A DNA stretch of 54,482 nt from an uncultured Lentisphaerota bacterium (GTDB taxonomy: Bacteria > Verrucomicrobiota > Lentisphaeria > Victivallales > UBA1829): the NCBI GenBank assembly GCA_900320095.1, contig ONQZ01000010.1:1-54482 (forward strand). Direction: 5' to 3'. How positions within the stretch are numbered: the first letter of the stretch is position 1; each line of letters begins with the position of its first letter. The position numbers and the translations under genes are program-made. The notes under the pieces were generated by a model. The model saw only the letters and a program-made list of their open reading frames with translations. It was not told the DNA's origin and did not search any database. Positions 18,163 to 27,157 of the stretch are shown piece by piece.

Positions 18163-18191
18163 AATATACCCCCCCAGTTGAGCATTGTCAA
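18163..18191 (-). promoter_or_regulatory. Near-consensus promoter of the small basic protein gene
   Basis: The minus strand reads TTGACA (18186-18191), exactly 17 bp, TATATT (18163-18168). The spacer contains seven consecutive G. A-tract-rich DNA (18192-18210) lies directly upstream and could act as an UP element. The predicted leader is about 22 nt. Confidence 0.85.
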
Positions 18192-18467
18192 GCGAAAAAA
18201 CGAAAAAAAATGCGATTTTCTTGAAAAAAGTCTGTTTTTCGCGGGAAAATGGCGCAATTTCAATGGTTTTTCGAGTTCTGAGACAACGGGATGCCGATCG
18301 GGGTTTCAGCTGCGGCGCAGGAAAAAGCGACGGACGCGGGGGAAAAAGCGGAAACAGACTGTTGTTTCTCTGTTCAGACATGCTCAGAAACGAGCTGGTC
18401 TGAGGCAAAATGAAGATGCCGTGCGTGTTTGAGTTGTTTTTTTTGCTCAAGTTGAATAGGCGTGAGC
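18192..18467. other. Intergenic stretch without a recognisable gene
   Basis: The 276 bp between the small-protein promoter and the end of the glycosyltransferase gene are A+T-rich near 18195-18250. They contain small inverted repeats (GCTCAGA/TCTGAG around 18379-18402; TTGAG/CTCAA around 18430-18452). No convincing terminator with a T-run in the minus direction and no coding pattern was seen. Confidence 0.5.
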
Positions 18468-19988
18468 TCATTCCTGAGCTTGCGGCAGTGCCGTCTGCGC
18501 CGCGGCTTTCCGGGGCGGGATCACCGAGAGGAAGATGCTGTTGGATTTTTCCTTCCCGTACGGAGCCTTGAAGGTAAAAACGAATTCCTTCGCGTTCTTT
18601 TTGAGCTCATTCAAATCGATCCCGAGCACGCCTGCCACATCCGCCGCGTCATCCTCATGTATATAGACGCCGAGCGCGCCTTCCTCGTCCAGGACCGAAC
18701 GGAATCTGAACTCATCGTGCGGGTCCTCGTACGAGCCGGCATAGGGGTGTTCCGGGAGGTAGTGCATGATGCATCCTGCATACCACATGTCGCCGAATGC
18801 GAGCGGGATGTCTCTGCCCGTCTGTTCACGGTAGTACTCCTGCGCGGTCGCGGCGAATTCCCGAGCGGGAAGATGTCCGCGGCTGCGCGTTTTCGTGAAC
18901 CAGTAGAAAACATCATTCGCCTGAACAAAGACGAACAATGCCATGAGTGTGAAGAAGAGCTTCCTGAACTCGCGGGGCGAAACGTCGTCCTTCCAGAACG
19001 CCATCAGGAAGAACCCGGTGATGAAGAAGACCGGATACGCCCACATCGAGTCGATCATCATGCCTGTGCCCGCCATCAGCGTGAGCAGTGCGATCGGGGT
19101 GAACTGGACGCAGACGGCGAGGCGCGCCGCCACGGGATCGGACGGGCGCAGGTCGCGCGGGCGGAAGTTGAGCATGGAGCGAAGCGGACGGTCCATCGTG
19201 AGCCACAGCAGGAGCAGCGGCATCGCAAACGGATACAGGTTTTCGCCCAGTATGGTCAGAAGGTTCACGACCGGGTTCAGTTTCTCTTCGGACACGCGGT
19301 CCGTGACATACTTGAACGGCAGGAAGTCGTTCCGGACAAGCCAGACGATATACGGCGCGAGCACGAGCAGGAAGACGGCGAACGCAACGTACGGACCCGG
19401 CCGCCGGAAGTATCTGCGCGTGTCGCGTCCGGTCACGATGAACAGGAACAGCGCGAGCAGGAGCGCGAATCCGAAGAACTTGCTGAGCACGGACAGCGCG
19501 GATACGACGCCGAACAGGATCCAGTCGGACATCCGGTCGTTTTTCACCCCGCGCCAGCAGTAGAACGTCATCATCGGCCACAGCGCCATGTGCGGCAGGT
19601 TCACGTTGAACTTGGCCGAGTCGAACGTGTAAAACAGGATCGTGCTCAGCAGAATGACGCAGAAGACTGCCTTTTCCGTGCTGAAAAACTCTTTCCCGAG
19701 GCGGTACACATAGATAAAACCGATGATGAGCATCACCTGGCTCAGCAGATACATCGCGAAATCCGTGTGCGCGAACACGAGCGTGAAGAGGCCCGCCAGC
19801 CACGCGGCGAGCGGCGGATGCTTCGCGTTGCCCATGGAAAACGGATGGCTCCACATGATCGTCTCGATCGTGTCGAGCGGGAGCACCGTGTAGAAAACGG
19901 AGGGAATGGCGGTCAGGAGGATCAGCCAGACCGCCATGAAAGCGATGAGGCAGCGGAGAAGACGTTTGTCGTGGTCGTTCGTGGTCAT
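18468..19988 (-). CDS. PMT/ArnT-like (GT39/GT83-type) membrane glycosyltransferase
   Basis: 506 residues with about 11 membrane segments. The first extracytoplasmic loop reads LPLDTIETIMWSHPFSMGNAKHPPLAAWL up to residue 65. It carries the acidic pair and HPP that typify protein-mannosyltransferase and ArnT-like enzymes (PF13231), which move sugars from polyprenyl-phosphate donors. The C-terminal 120 residues are soluble. The ATG overlaps the murE stop as ATGA, so translation is coupled; no separate SD is visible. As the last gene of a cell-wall operon with UDP-glucuronate decarboxylase, it may modify lipid A or a glycan, for example with a pentose (inference). Confidence 0.75.
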   Translation of the reverse strand: MTTNDHDKRLLRCLIAFMAVWLILLTAIPSVFYTVLPLDTIETIMWSHPFSMGNAKHPPLAAWLAGLFTLVFAHTDFAMYLLSQVMLIIGFIYVYRLGKEFFSTEKAVFCVILLSTILFYTFDSAKFNVNLPHMALWPMMTFYCWRGVKNDRMSDWILFGVVSALSVLSKFFGFALLLALFLFIVTGRDTRRYFRRPGPYVAFAVFLLVLAPYIVWLVRNDFLPFKYVTDRVSEEKLNPVVNLLTILGENLYPFAMPLLLLWLTMDRPLRSMLNFRPRDLRPSDPVAARLAVCVQFTPIALLTLMAGTGMMIDSMWAYPVFFITGFFLMAFWKDDVSPREFRKLFFTLMALFVFVQANDVFYWFTKTRSRGHLPAREFAATAQEYYREQTGRDIPLAFGDMWYAGCIMHYLPEHPYAGSYEDPHDEFRFRSVLDEEGALGVYIHEDDAADVAGVLGIDLNELKKNAKEFVFTFKAPYGKEKSNSIFLSVIPPRKAAAQTALPQAQE

Positions 19989-21502
19989 GAAAGGAGCGTA
20001 TTGCGGAAGTATTCGAGGATCTCGAGGTCGGAAAAGTGGTGTTTGCCCTCGCGCGTCTCCTGCCAGGTCTCGTGGCCCTTGCCAGCGACGAGCAGGATGT
20101 CGCCCGCATGCGCCTCCCTCACGGCGAGCTCGATCGCCTTTGCCCGGTCGGTTTCCACAAGGTAATGCGTTCCCGTCGGGATGCCGGATTCGATCTCGCG
20201 GATGATCGACACGGGGTCTTCGGAACGCGGGTTGTCGCTGGTCAGGATTGCGAGGTCGGCGAGGCGCGCGGCCGCCGCGCCCATTCTGGGGCGTTTTGAG
20301 CGGTCCCGGTCGCCGCCGCACCCGAAGACCGCGATCAGACGTCCGCCTGCCGTCAAAACGGCCCGCAGACTGGTCAGAACGCGTTCCAGCGCATCGTCCG
20401 TGTGGGCGTAGTCCACGAATCCGGTCGCGCCGCACGCCAGCGGGACAGCCTGAAGTCGTCCGGGGACGTGCGGCATGCATGCCGATGCCTCCAGCAGCGC
20501 GTCGAACGGCAGTCCGGTCCCGTACGCCATGCAGAGCGCGGTCAGGCAGTTTGCGGCGTTGAACGCGCCGGGCAGAGGCAGGCGCAGGGAAGCATCGTGT
20601 CCGTCGAGCGTGAATTCGAGGTCGGAAAATGCCGGATTGAGGCTGAGTTTCCGCAGGGAACAGAACACATTGGAGCGGCCCGTGAAGGAAACGGTCAGGA
20701 TTCTGAGCGCAGGACGTTCATGTTTCAGCTCGGAGACAAGCCGCGCGCCCGCCGGATCGTCGGTGTTGACGACCGCCGGGGCATCGTCGGCGAGGAGCTC
20801 GCGGAAAAGGATCTTTTTCGCCTGATAGTAGTTCTCCATCGTGCCGTGGTAGTCCAGGTGGTCGCCCGTGAGGTTGGTGAAGGCGGCCGAGGCGAATTTT
20901 AGCGTGCCGGACCGGTGCTGGTGCAGGCCGTGGCTGGAGCTCTCCATGACCGCGTCCGTGACGTCGTTGGACTTCATTGCGACGAACATCTCCTGCAGCG
21001 TGAACGCGTCGGGCGTGGTGTGCTCGGAGGGTTCCGGCCCCGCGCCGAGGTCGAAGCAGACGGTCGAAATGAGCGCGGTCTTCGCGCCGGGTCTGACCGT
21101 GTCGAGGTAATGCCGCATGAAGTACGCGGTCGAGGTCTTGCCGTTGGTGCCCGTGACCGTGTGCACACGGAACGCGTCCGAGGGGCACCGGAAGAACGTT
21201 TCGCAGACGACCGACCACGAGAAATAGGAGTCCGTGACGCGCAGAACGGGAATGTCCGGGGGTAGAGAACCATTGTAGTCCGCCGCGACGGCGAGCGCGG
21301 ACGCGCCCCGCTGAACGGCGTCGGGGATGAATCTGTGACCGTCGGCTTTCGCGCCCTGGATCGCGAGGAAGAGCGTACCGGGTACGACCTTGGATGAATT
21401 GTTCGCGACCGAGGTGATGAGCGGATTCCGAACGGGATCGAACGGCGTGGCCAGCAGAGGCTTCAGCGCTTCGGCGAATGCCGACAGGGGCAGCGGCTGC
21501 AT
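19985..21502 (-). CDS. murE: UDP-N-acetylmuramoyl-L-alanyl-D-glutamate--2,6-diaminopimelate ligase
   Basis: 505 residues of the Mur ligase family, adding the third stem-peptide residue in the cytoplasm. The ATP loop is TGTNGKTS at 117-124. HTTPDAFTLQ and NLTGDHLDYHGTMENYYQAK form the UDP-MurNAc-peptide region. VDYAHTDDALERVL and AVFGCGGDRDRSKRPRMG are typical MurE blocks. DNPRSEDP at 423-430 is the signature associated with meso-diaminopimelate specificity. It starts 3 nt after murF and overlaps the next gene by 4 nt. Confidence 0.96.
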   Translation of the reverse strand: MQPLPLSAFAEALKPLLATPFDPVRNPLITSVANNSSKVVPGTLFLAIQGAKADGHRFIPDAVQRGASALAVAADYNGSLPPDIPVLRVTDSYFSWSVVCETFFRCPSDAFRVHTVTGTNGKTSTAYFMRHYLDTVRPGAKTALISTVCFDLGAGPEPSEHTTPDAFTLQEMFVAMKSNDVTDAVMESSSHGLHQHRSGTLKFASAAFTNLTGDHLDYHGTMENYYQAKKILFRELLADDAPAVVNTDDPAGARLVSELKHERPALRILTVSFTGRSNVFCSLRKLSLNPAFSDLEFTLDGHDASLRLPLPGAFNAANCLTALCMAYGTGLPFDALLEASACMPHVPGRLQAVPLACGATGFVDYAHTDDALERVLTSLRAVLTAGGRLIAVFGCGGDRDRSKRPRMGAAAARLADLAILTSDNPRSEDPVSIIREIESGIPTGTHYLVETDRAKAIELAVREAHAGDILLVAGKGHETWQETREGKHHFSDLEILEYFRNTLLS

Positions 21503-21505
21503 GGC

Positions 21506-22890
21506 TCAGGCCCCGGCAGGTTCCAGAAGCTCGAGATGCGTCGAACGCGACGCCTTCAGAAAGACCGTGCTGCCCACCTCGATCTGAACGGACGCGTCCG
21601 CGGCGGCCTGCGCCGACGGAAACGCCGTGCAGTCCAGGCCGGTTTCCTGCGCGGCGGCGGTCATGTGCGGACCGACGGCGAGGACCCGTGCGCCGGGGAA
21701 GAGGTGTTTCGCGAGGGCGCAGACGGAACGGTGCCCTTCGGCGGAGGATTCGCCGAGCTCGCCCATGTCGCCGAGGATGAGCACGAGCTTCTTCGGGTCG
21801 GCGAATTCGGAGAGCCAGTTCAGCGAGGCCGCCATGCTGTCCGGATTCGCGTTGTACGCGTCGTTGATCCACGTCGATCCGTCGTGCTCGGAGACGCGCA
21901 TGCGGAGTCCGGGGAGCGTCGTGCGCGAAAGCCCCTCGGCGATCGTCTCGAACGGGATCCCGAATGTCAGTGCGGCGAGCGCGGCGGCCGCGGCGTTGCC
22001 CGCCTGGTGGCGGCCGGGGATGCCCCACTGCACGGAGACGGTCTCGCCAGTCGATTCTCGCGTGAGCGTGAATTTCGCGCCGTGCAAGTTGCCGCCGAGA
22101 TAGCGTGCCGTGAGGTCGGCGTCGGCGCCCGCGAATCCGAACGTGCCGGTGCGGAAGTGCGAGGCGGCGCGGGCGAGGATGTCCTGTCCGGGGCACTGCG
22201 CCGGGATGACGGCGAATCCGCCGGGCGCGAGGTGCGTGAAGAGCTGGGATTTCTCCTGCGCGACGCCTTCGAGCGAGCCGAGGAATTCGAGGTGGCAGTT
22301 CGCGATGGAGACGATGATCGCGAGGTCGGGCATAGCGCAGTAGGAAAGCGGTTCGAGTTCGCCGTGATGGTTGGTCCCGGCCTCCAGGATGGCGACGCGG
22401 TGGCGCGCGTTGAGGCGGAGCAGGTTCTGCGGCAGCCCGATCTGGTTGTTGGTGTTGCCCTCGGTCGCGAGCACACTGATGGAGTCCATCGCGTGCATGA
22501 AGATCGCCCGCAGGGATTCCTTTGTGCTGGTCTTGCCGCAGGACCCGGAGAGCAGGATGACCTTCAGGTTCGGGAAGCGCATGCGATGGAACCGGGCGAT
22601 GCGCTGGAACGCCGTGACGGTCGAGGGAACGGCGATGGCGGGGACGCCCGCGGGCACTTTGCTGAGCTTGGATTCCTCGACGCAGAGCAGGGAAGCGCCG
22701 TTCGCGACCGCCTGCGCGAGGTAGTCGTGGGCGTCGAACGATTCGCCGGAGAACGCGAGGAACAGGGCGTTTTTCGCGGTTTCGCGGGTGTCCGTGAAGA
22801 CGGATTCGACCATGTGGGGGGCGTTGTCGCCGACGAGGCGGCCTTCCGTGGCGCGGAGCAGTTCATGGAGCGTGAAAGAAACGTCGAACA

Positions 22891-22891
<1 letters not shown>
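21506..22891 (-). CDS. murF: UDP-N-acetylmuramoyl-tripeptide--D-alanyl-D-alanine ligase
   Basis: 461 residues, normal MurF length, completing the UDP-MurNAc-pentapeptide. The ATP loop is LSGSCGKTSTKE (115-125), with GSCGKT in place of the common GTNGKT. EGNTNNQIGLPQNLLRL, LEAGTNHHGE, and INDAYNANPDSM near residue 330 are diagnostic. Its start shares one base with the stop of the upstream UDP-glucuronate decarboxylase gene (TGATG). In many bacteria murE and murF sit with ftsA/ftsZ; here the division genes are about 16 kb away. Confidence 0.95.
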
Positions 22892-23835
<944 letters not shown>

Positions 23836-23865
23836 GGGAATCTGCCTGCCGGGCCGGACGCGAGG

Positions 23866-25251
23866 TCAGCGGCCCTTCTTGGTTGAGGTCGTTTTCGAAG
23901 TGGATGAAGAAGATTTTGTCGAGGTCGATTTCGTCGAGGTCGAGGATGTTTTCGGCTTCGCGACGCCGATCTTCACGTAGCCCCAGTCCAGCAGCACGCG
24001 GACGAAGTTGTCGCGGTCGGCGGCGGACGGGAATCCGGTCACGACCGCCAGCAGGTTGCGTCCGCTCCGCTGGCACGAGGCCGCCACGCAGAATCCCGCG
24101 CGGTTGGTGAATCCGGTCTTGATGCCGTTCACGCCGGGGGCGGCGGTCTTCGCGCCGGGGAGCAGGTTGTTGTGGTTCTGGAGCAGGATGTAGTCCGGCG
24201 AGCCTTTTTCACGGAACGGCGCGGTGCGTTTCCCGGCGAGCTCCATGAGGTAGTCGTAGTTGCGGAAGACGAGGCAGAGGCGCGCGACGTCCTCGACCGA
24301 ACTCTGGTTGTCGAGCGCCTTGCTCTTTCCGGGGAGGCCGTGCGCGTTGAAATACGTGGTGTGCGTCATGCCGACCTCCTTCGCCCTGCGGTTCATGTCC
24401 TCGATGAACTTGTCCGCCTTGCCGCCGCCGAGGTGTTCCGCCAGCAGGTGCGCGGCGTCGTTGGCACTGCGTACGGACGCGGCGATGAGGAGTTCGTCGA
24501 TGGTGAACATCTCGCCCTTCTTGAAGTAGACCTTGCTCGCCTCGGTGTTGATGGCTTCGGGCGTGACGGGGATCAGCGACTGGAGCGTGTACGGGGAGGA
24601 ATCGTCCATGGCGATCTCGTAGGAGAGCATGATGGTCATGATCTTCGTGAGGGAGGCGATCGGGACGGGCCTGGACGGGTTTTTCGCCCACAGGACCTTG
24701 TTGTTGTCCATGTCGACCAGGATGCCCGCCGTGGAGAGCGAGATGCCCTTCAGGCCGGAGATGTCGTCCCTCGCCGCGCCCGCGAAATCAAGTTTCGGGA
24801 CGACGGTTTTCCTCGGCTTGCGGACGTAGGTCGCGGACGGCACGGACGGCGCGGGCTTTTCCTTCACGGTCGGCAGTCCGGCGAGCGGATCTTTTTCCGC
24901 CGTGCCGCCGGTCTTCGGCTGCGTCGCTGATGATGCCTGCGAGGTCGATCCGGAGGAGGTCTGCTCGGTCGCCGGTTTCGGCTGCACGGCTGCGCCCTGC
25001 GCCGTGCCTGTTTCCGGCTTGCCAGTGGGGGCTCCGGCGTCCGGCTTCTGAACCGCCGTCGCGGGATCGGCCTGTTCGATGGAACGGATTTCGTTTTCCA
25101 TCTCGGAGCGCAGGGCGTTATTCTCCTCGATCTGCTTGCGGGTGTCGGCGATCCTCTGTTCGTTGGAGCCGGTGGCGACGACCAGCCACAGCAGGATGCC
25201 GTGTACGGCGATGATCGCGAGGATCAACAGGATCATGGCGCGGCGGCTCAT
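23866..25251 (-). CDS. Membrane-anchored D-alanyl-D-alanine carboxypeptidase (peptidase S11) with long linker
   Basis: 461 residues. An N-terminal membrane helix (5-26) is followed by a short coiled coil (about 30-60) and a P/T/S/Q-rich linker (62-150). The S11 penicillin-binding domain follows: catalytic SLTK at 200-203, SAN at 262-264, KTG at 378-380. The C-terminal 28 residues consist almost only of S, T and K. ATG 25251 was chosen because the hydrophobic anchor starts there; the frame extends 50 residues further upstream without an appropriate SD. The family trims the terminal D-Ala from peptidoglycan. The uncleaved-looking N-terminal anchor and low-complexity tail differ from DacA, which is held by a C-terminal amphipathic helix. 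It is the first gene of the mur operon. Confidence 0.88.
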   Translation of the reverse strand: MSRRAMILLILAIIAVHGILLWLVVATGSNEQRIADTRKQIEENNALRSEMENEIRSIEQADPATAVQKPDAGAPTGKPETGTAQGAAVQPKPATEQTSSGSTSQASSATQPKTGGTAEKDPLAGLPTVKEKPAPSVPSATYVRKPRKTVVPKLDFAGAARDDISGLKGISLSTAGILVDMDNNKVLWAKNPSRPVPIASLTKIMTIMLSYEIAMDDSSPYTLQSLIPVTPEAINTEASKVYFKKGEMFTIDELLIAASVRSANDAAHLLAEHLGGGKADKFIEDMNRRAKEVGMTHTTYFNAHGLPGKSKALDNQSSVEDVARLCLVFRNYDYLMELAGKRTAPFREKGSPDYILLQNHNNLLPGAKTAAPGVNGIKTGFTNRAGFCVAASCQRSGRNLLAVVTGFPSAADRDNFVRVLLDWGYVKIGVAKPKTSSTSTKSTSTKSSSSTSKTTSTKKGR

Positions 25252-25338
25252 CTGGGACCTGCCTCCGTTTCCATGGAAAGACGATAGACTTGCTTGTTTT
25301 GCATGAAGGATTCCTGGTTTTGCGACTATGATTAAGAT

Positions 25339-25347
25339 ACTATACCA
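25339..25347 (-). promoter_or_regulatory. Extended -10 of the carboxypeptidase-mur operon
   Basis: The minus strand reads TGG followed directly by TATAGT (25339-25344), an extended -10 element. No good -35 hexamer lies 16-18 bp upstream; A- and T-rich DNA does. It is about 88 nt before the ATG at 25251. Confidence 0.4.
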
Positions 25348-25449
25348 CAAAATCCGGAAAAAGAAACTATGTTTCTTGTTTTTTTCCGCAAAAACACGCA
25401 TCCGCGGCGGTCCGGCGGGATTATGGCGCGCTTTTGACCGCCTTTCCTC

Positions 25450-25478
25450 TTGACGAATCCTTGTTTTTATGCTATATT
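25450..25478 (+). promoter_or_regulatory. Promoter of gatB
   Basis: TTGACG (25450-25455), 17 bp, TATATT (25473-25478), with TGC immediately before the -10. The predicted start near 25485 leaves a leader of about 95 nt before the gatB ATG. Confidence 0.85.
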
Positions 25479-25579
25479 AGAACGATATGCCTGAAACCGC
25501 GGGCCGCCGGATGCCTGAACCGCCTTCGTGTCGGCCGGGAGGCCGCCCGCGCAACCCCATTTTCTCCGGAGAAAACCTC

Positions 25580-27022
25580 ATGACGATGTACGAACCCGTG
25601 ATCGGAATCGAAGCGCACGTGCAGATCCGCACGAAAAGCAAGATGTTCTGTTCCTGCCCCAATACCTACGGCGCGCCGCCGAACACCGACACCTGCCCGG
25701 TCTGCATGGGCATGCCCGGCGTGCTGCCCGTGGTGAACAAAGAGGCGGTCCGCAAGGCGGTCGTCGCGGGCATGATGTGCGGCTGCGAGATCGCGAAGTT
25801 CAGCAAGTTCGACCGCAAGAGCTATTTCTACCCGGACCTCGTGAAGGACTACCAGATCACGCAGTACGACCTGCCCATCTGCAAGAACGGACGCATCCAC
25901 ATCTTCGGCACGGGCTTCTCCGGCGAACCGCTGCCCGACAAGTGGATCGGCATGACCCGCATGCACCTGGAGGAAGACCCCGGCAAGTCCACGCATTTCT
26001 CCAACTGCACCGGCCTCGACTTCAACCGCTCCGGCGTGCCGCTCATTGAGATCGTGAGTGAGCCGGACATGCGCTCCGCCGACGAGGCGTACGCCTACCT
26101 CTCCTCGCTCAAGGAGATCATGCAGTACGCCGATGTCAGCGACTGCGACATGGAGAAGGGCCAGATGCGCTTCGACGTGAACATCTCCCTGCGGCCGCGC
26201 GGCACCGAAAAATTCGGCACCAAGGTCGAGATCAAGAACCTCAACAGCTTCCGCGCCGCCCACCGCGCCATCCTGTACGAGATCAAGCGCCAGCTCGTCG
26301 AGCTGGAAAACGGCCAGGAGATCGAACAGGACACCCGCGGCTGGAACGACGAACTCGGCGAGACCGTGGTCCAGCGCACCAAGGAAAACGCCAACGACTA
26401 CCGCTATTTCCCCGAACCCGACCTCCTGCCCATCGTGTTTACCGACGCCGAGCTCGACGCCTTCCGCGCCAGTCTGCCGGAACTCCCCGCCGACAAGCGC
26501 CAGCGCTACGTGCGCGACTACGGCCTGACGCCCTACGACGCTCAGGTCCTGACCTCCGACCGTTCCTACGCGGAATTCTTTGAGGCAGCGGCGAAAGGCT
26601 CCTCCGCCTCGAAGATCATCGCGAACCTTTTCACGTCGGAACTTCTCCGCAAGCTCGGCGAATCCGGCGGCGCGCTCGCCGACTGCAAGGTGAAGCCCGC
26701 TGATCTCGCCGCGCTCGCCGACCTCGTGAACGCCTCCACGATCAACTCCAAGACCGCCAAGAAGGTCTTCGAGGAGATGTTCGAGACGGGCAAGGACCCG
26801 AAGGCCATTGTCGAGGAAAAGGGCCTCGTGCAGGTGTCCGACGAGGGCACCATCCTCGCGCTCGTCGACCAGGTGATCGCCGCGAATCCCGCCCAGGTCC
26901 AGCAGTTCAAAGAGGGCAAGACCGCCGTGCTCCAGTACCTGGTCGGCCAGCTCATGAAGCTCAGCCGCGGCAAGGCGAATCCGAAGCTCGCGATCCAGAT
27001 GTTCCAGGAGAAGCTCAAGTAA
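25580..27022 (+). CDS. gatB: Aspartyl/glutamyl-tRNA(Asn/Gln) amidotransferase subunit B
   Basis: 480 residues, the family length. It recognises misacylated Asp-tRNA(Asn) or Glu-tRNA(Gln) and phosphorylates the acyl group, working with GatA and GatC. It begins MTMYEPVIGIEAHVQI, the conserved GatB N-terminus, which fixes the start; the open frame begins 31 codons earlier (25487) just after the predicted transcription start. The blocks CPVCMGMPGVLPVVN, YFYPDLVKDYQITQYD and MRFDVNISLRP are diagnostic. The C-terminal tRNA-binding YqeY-like tail is complete. No gatA or gatC is nearby. Confidence 0.97.
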   Translation: MTMYEPVIGIEAHVQIRTKSKMFCSCPNTYGAPPNTDTCPVCMGMPGVLPVVNKEAVRKAVVAGMMCGCEIAKFSKFDRKSYFYPDLVKDYQITQYDLPICKNGRIHIFGTGFSGEPLPDKWIGMTRMHLEEDPGKSTHFSNCTGLDFNRSGVPLIEIVSEPDMRSADEAYAYLSSLKEIMQYADVSDCDMEKGQMRFDVNISLRPRGTEKFGTKVEIKNLNSFRAAHRAILYEIKRQLVELENGQEIEQDTRGWNDELGETVVQRTKENANDYRYFPEPDLLPIVFTDAELDAFRASLPELPADKRQRYVRDYGLTPYDAQVLTSDRSYAEFFEAAAKGSSASKIIANLFTSELLRKLGESGGALADCKVKPADLAALADLVNASTINSKTAKKVFEEMFETGKDPKAIVEEKGLVQVSDEGTILALVDQVIAANPAQVQQFKEGKTAVLQYLVGQLMKLSRGKANPKLAIQMFQEKLK

Positions 27023-27095
27023 TCCGCTTTCCCCCTGCTCACACCGAACGGATTCTTTCCCGTTCGTTCGAGCTCATTTCCGCAAAAAAAACAAT

Positions 27096-27134
27096 CGCAC
27101 CGGATCCCGTCAAGGTTTCCGGTGCGTTTTTTTT
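27096..27134 (+). terminator. Terminator after gatB, usable in both directions
   Basis: A 9-bp stem CGCACCGGA/TCCGGTGCG with a 13-nt loop is followed by eight T on the plus strand. A run of eight A (27084-27091) precedes it, so it can also end transcription of the convergent kinase gene. Confidence 0.92.
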
Positions 27135-27157
27135 ATGAAAAGTGAAGCTTGTTCCGC

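Noticed and set aside
18178..18432. Overlapping small frames in the gap after the small basic protein gene
   Set aside because: Composition is intergenic, several frames are equally open and none has an SD. The region contains promoter-upstream A-tracts.
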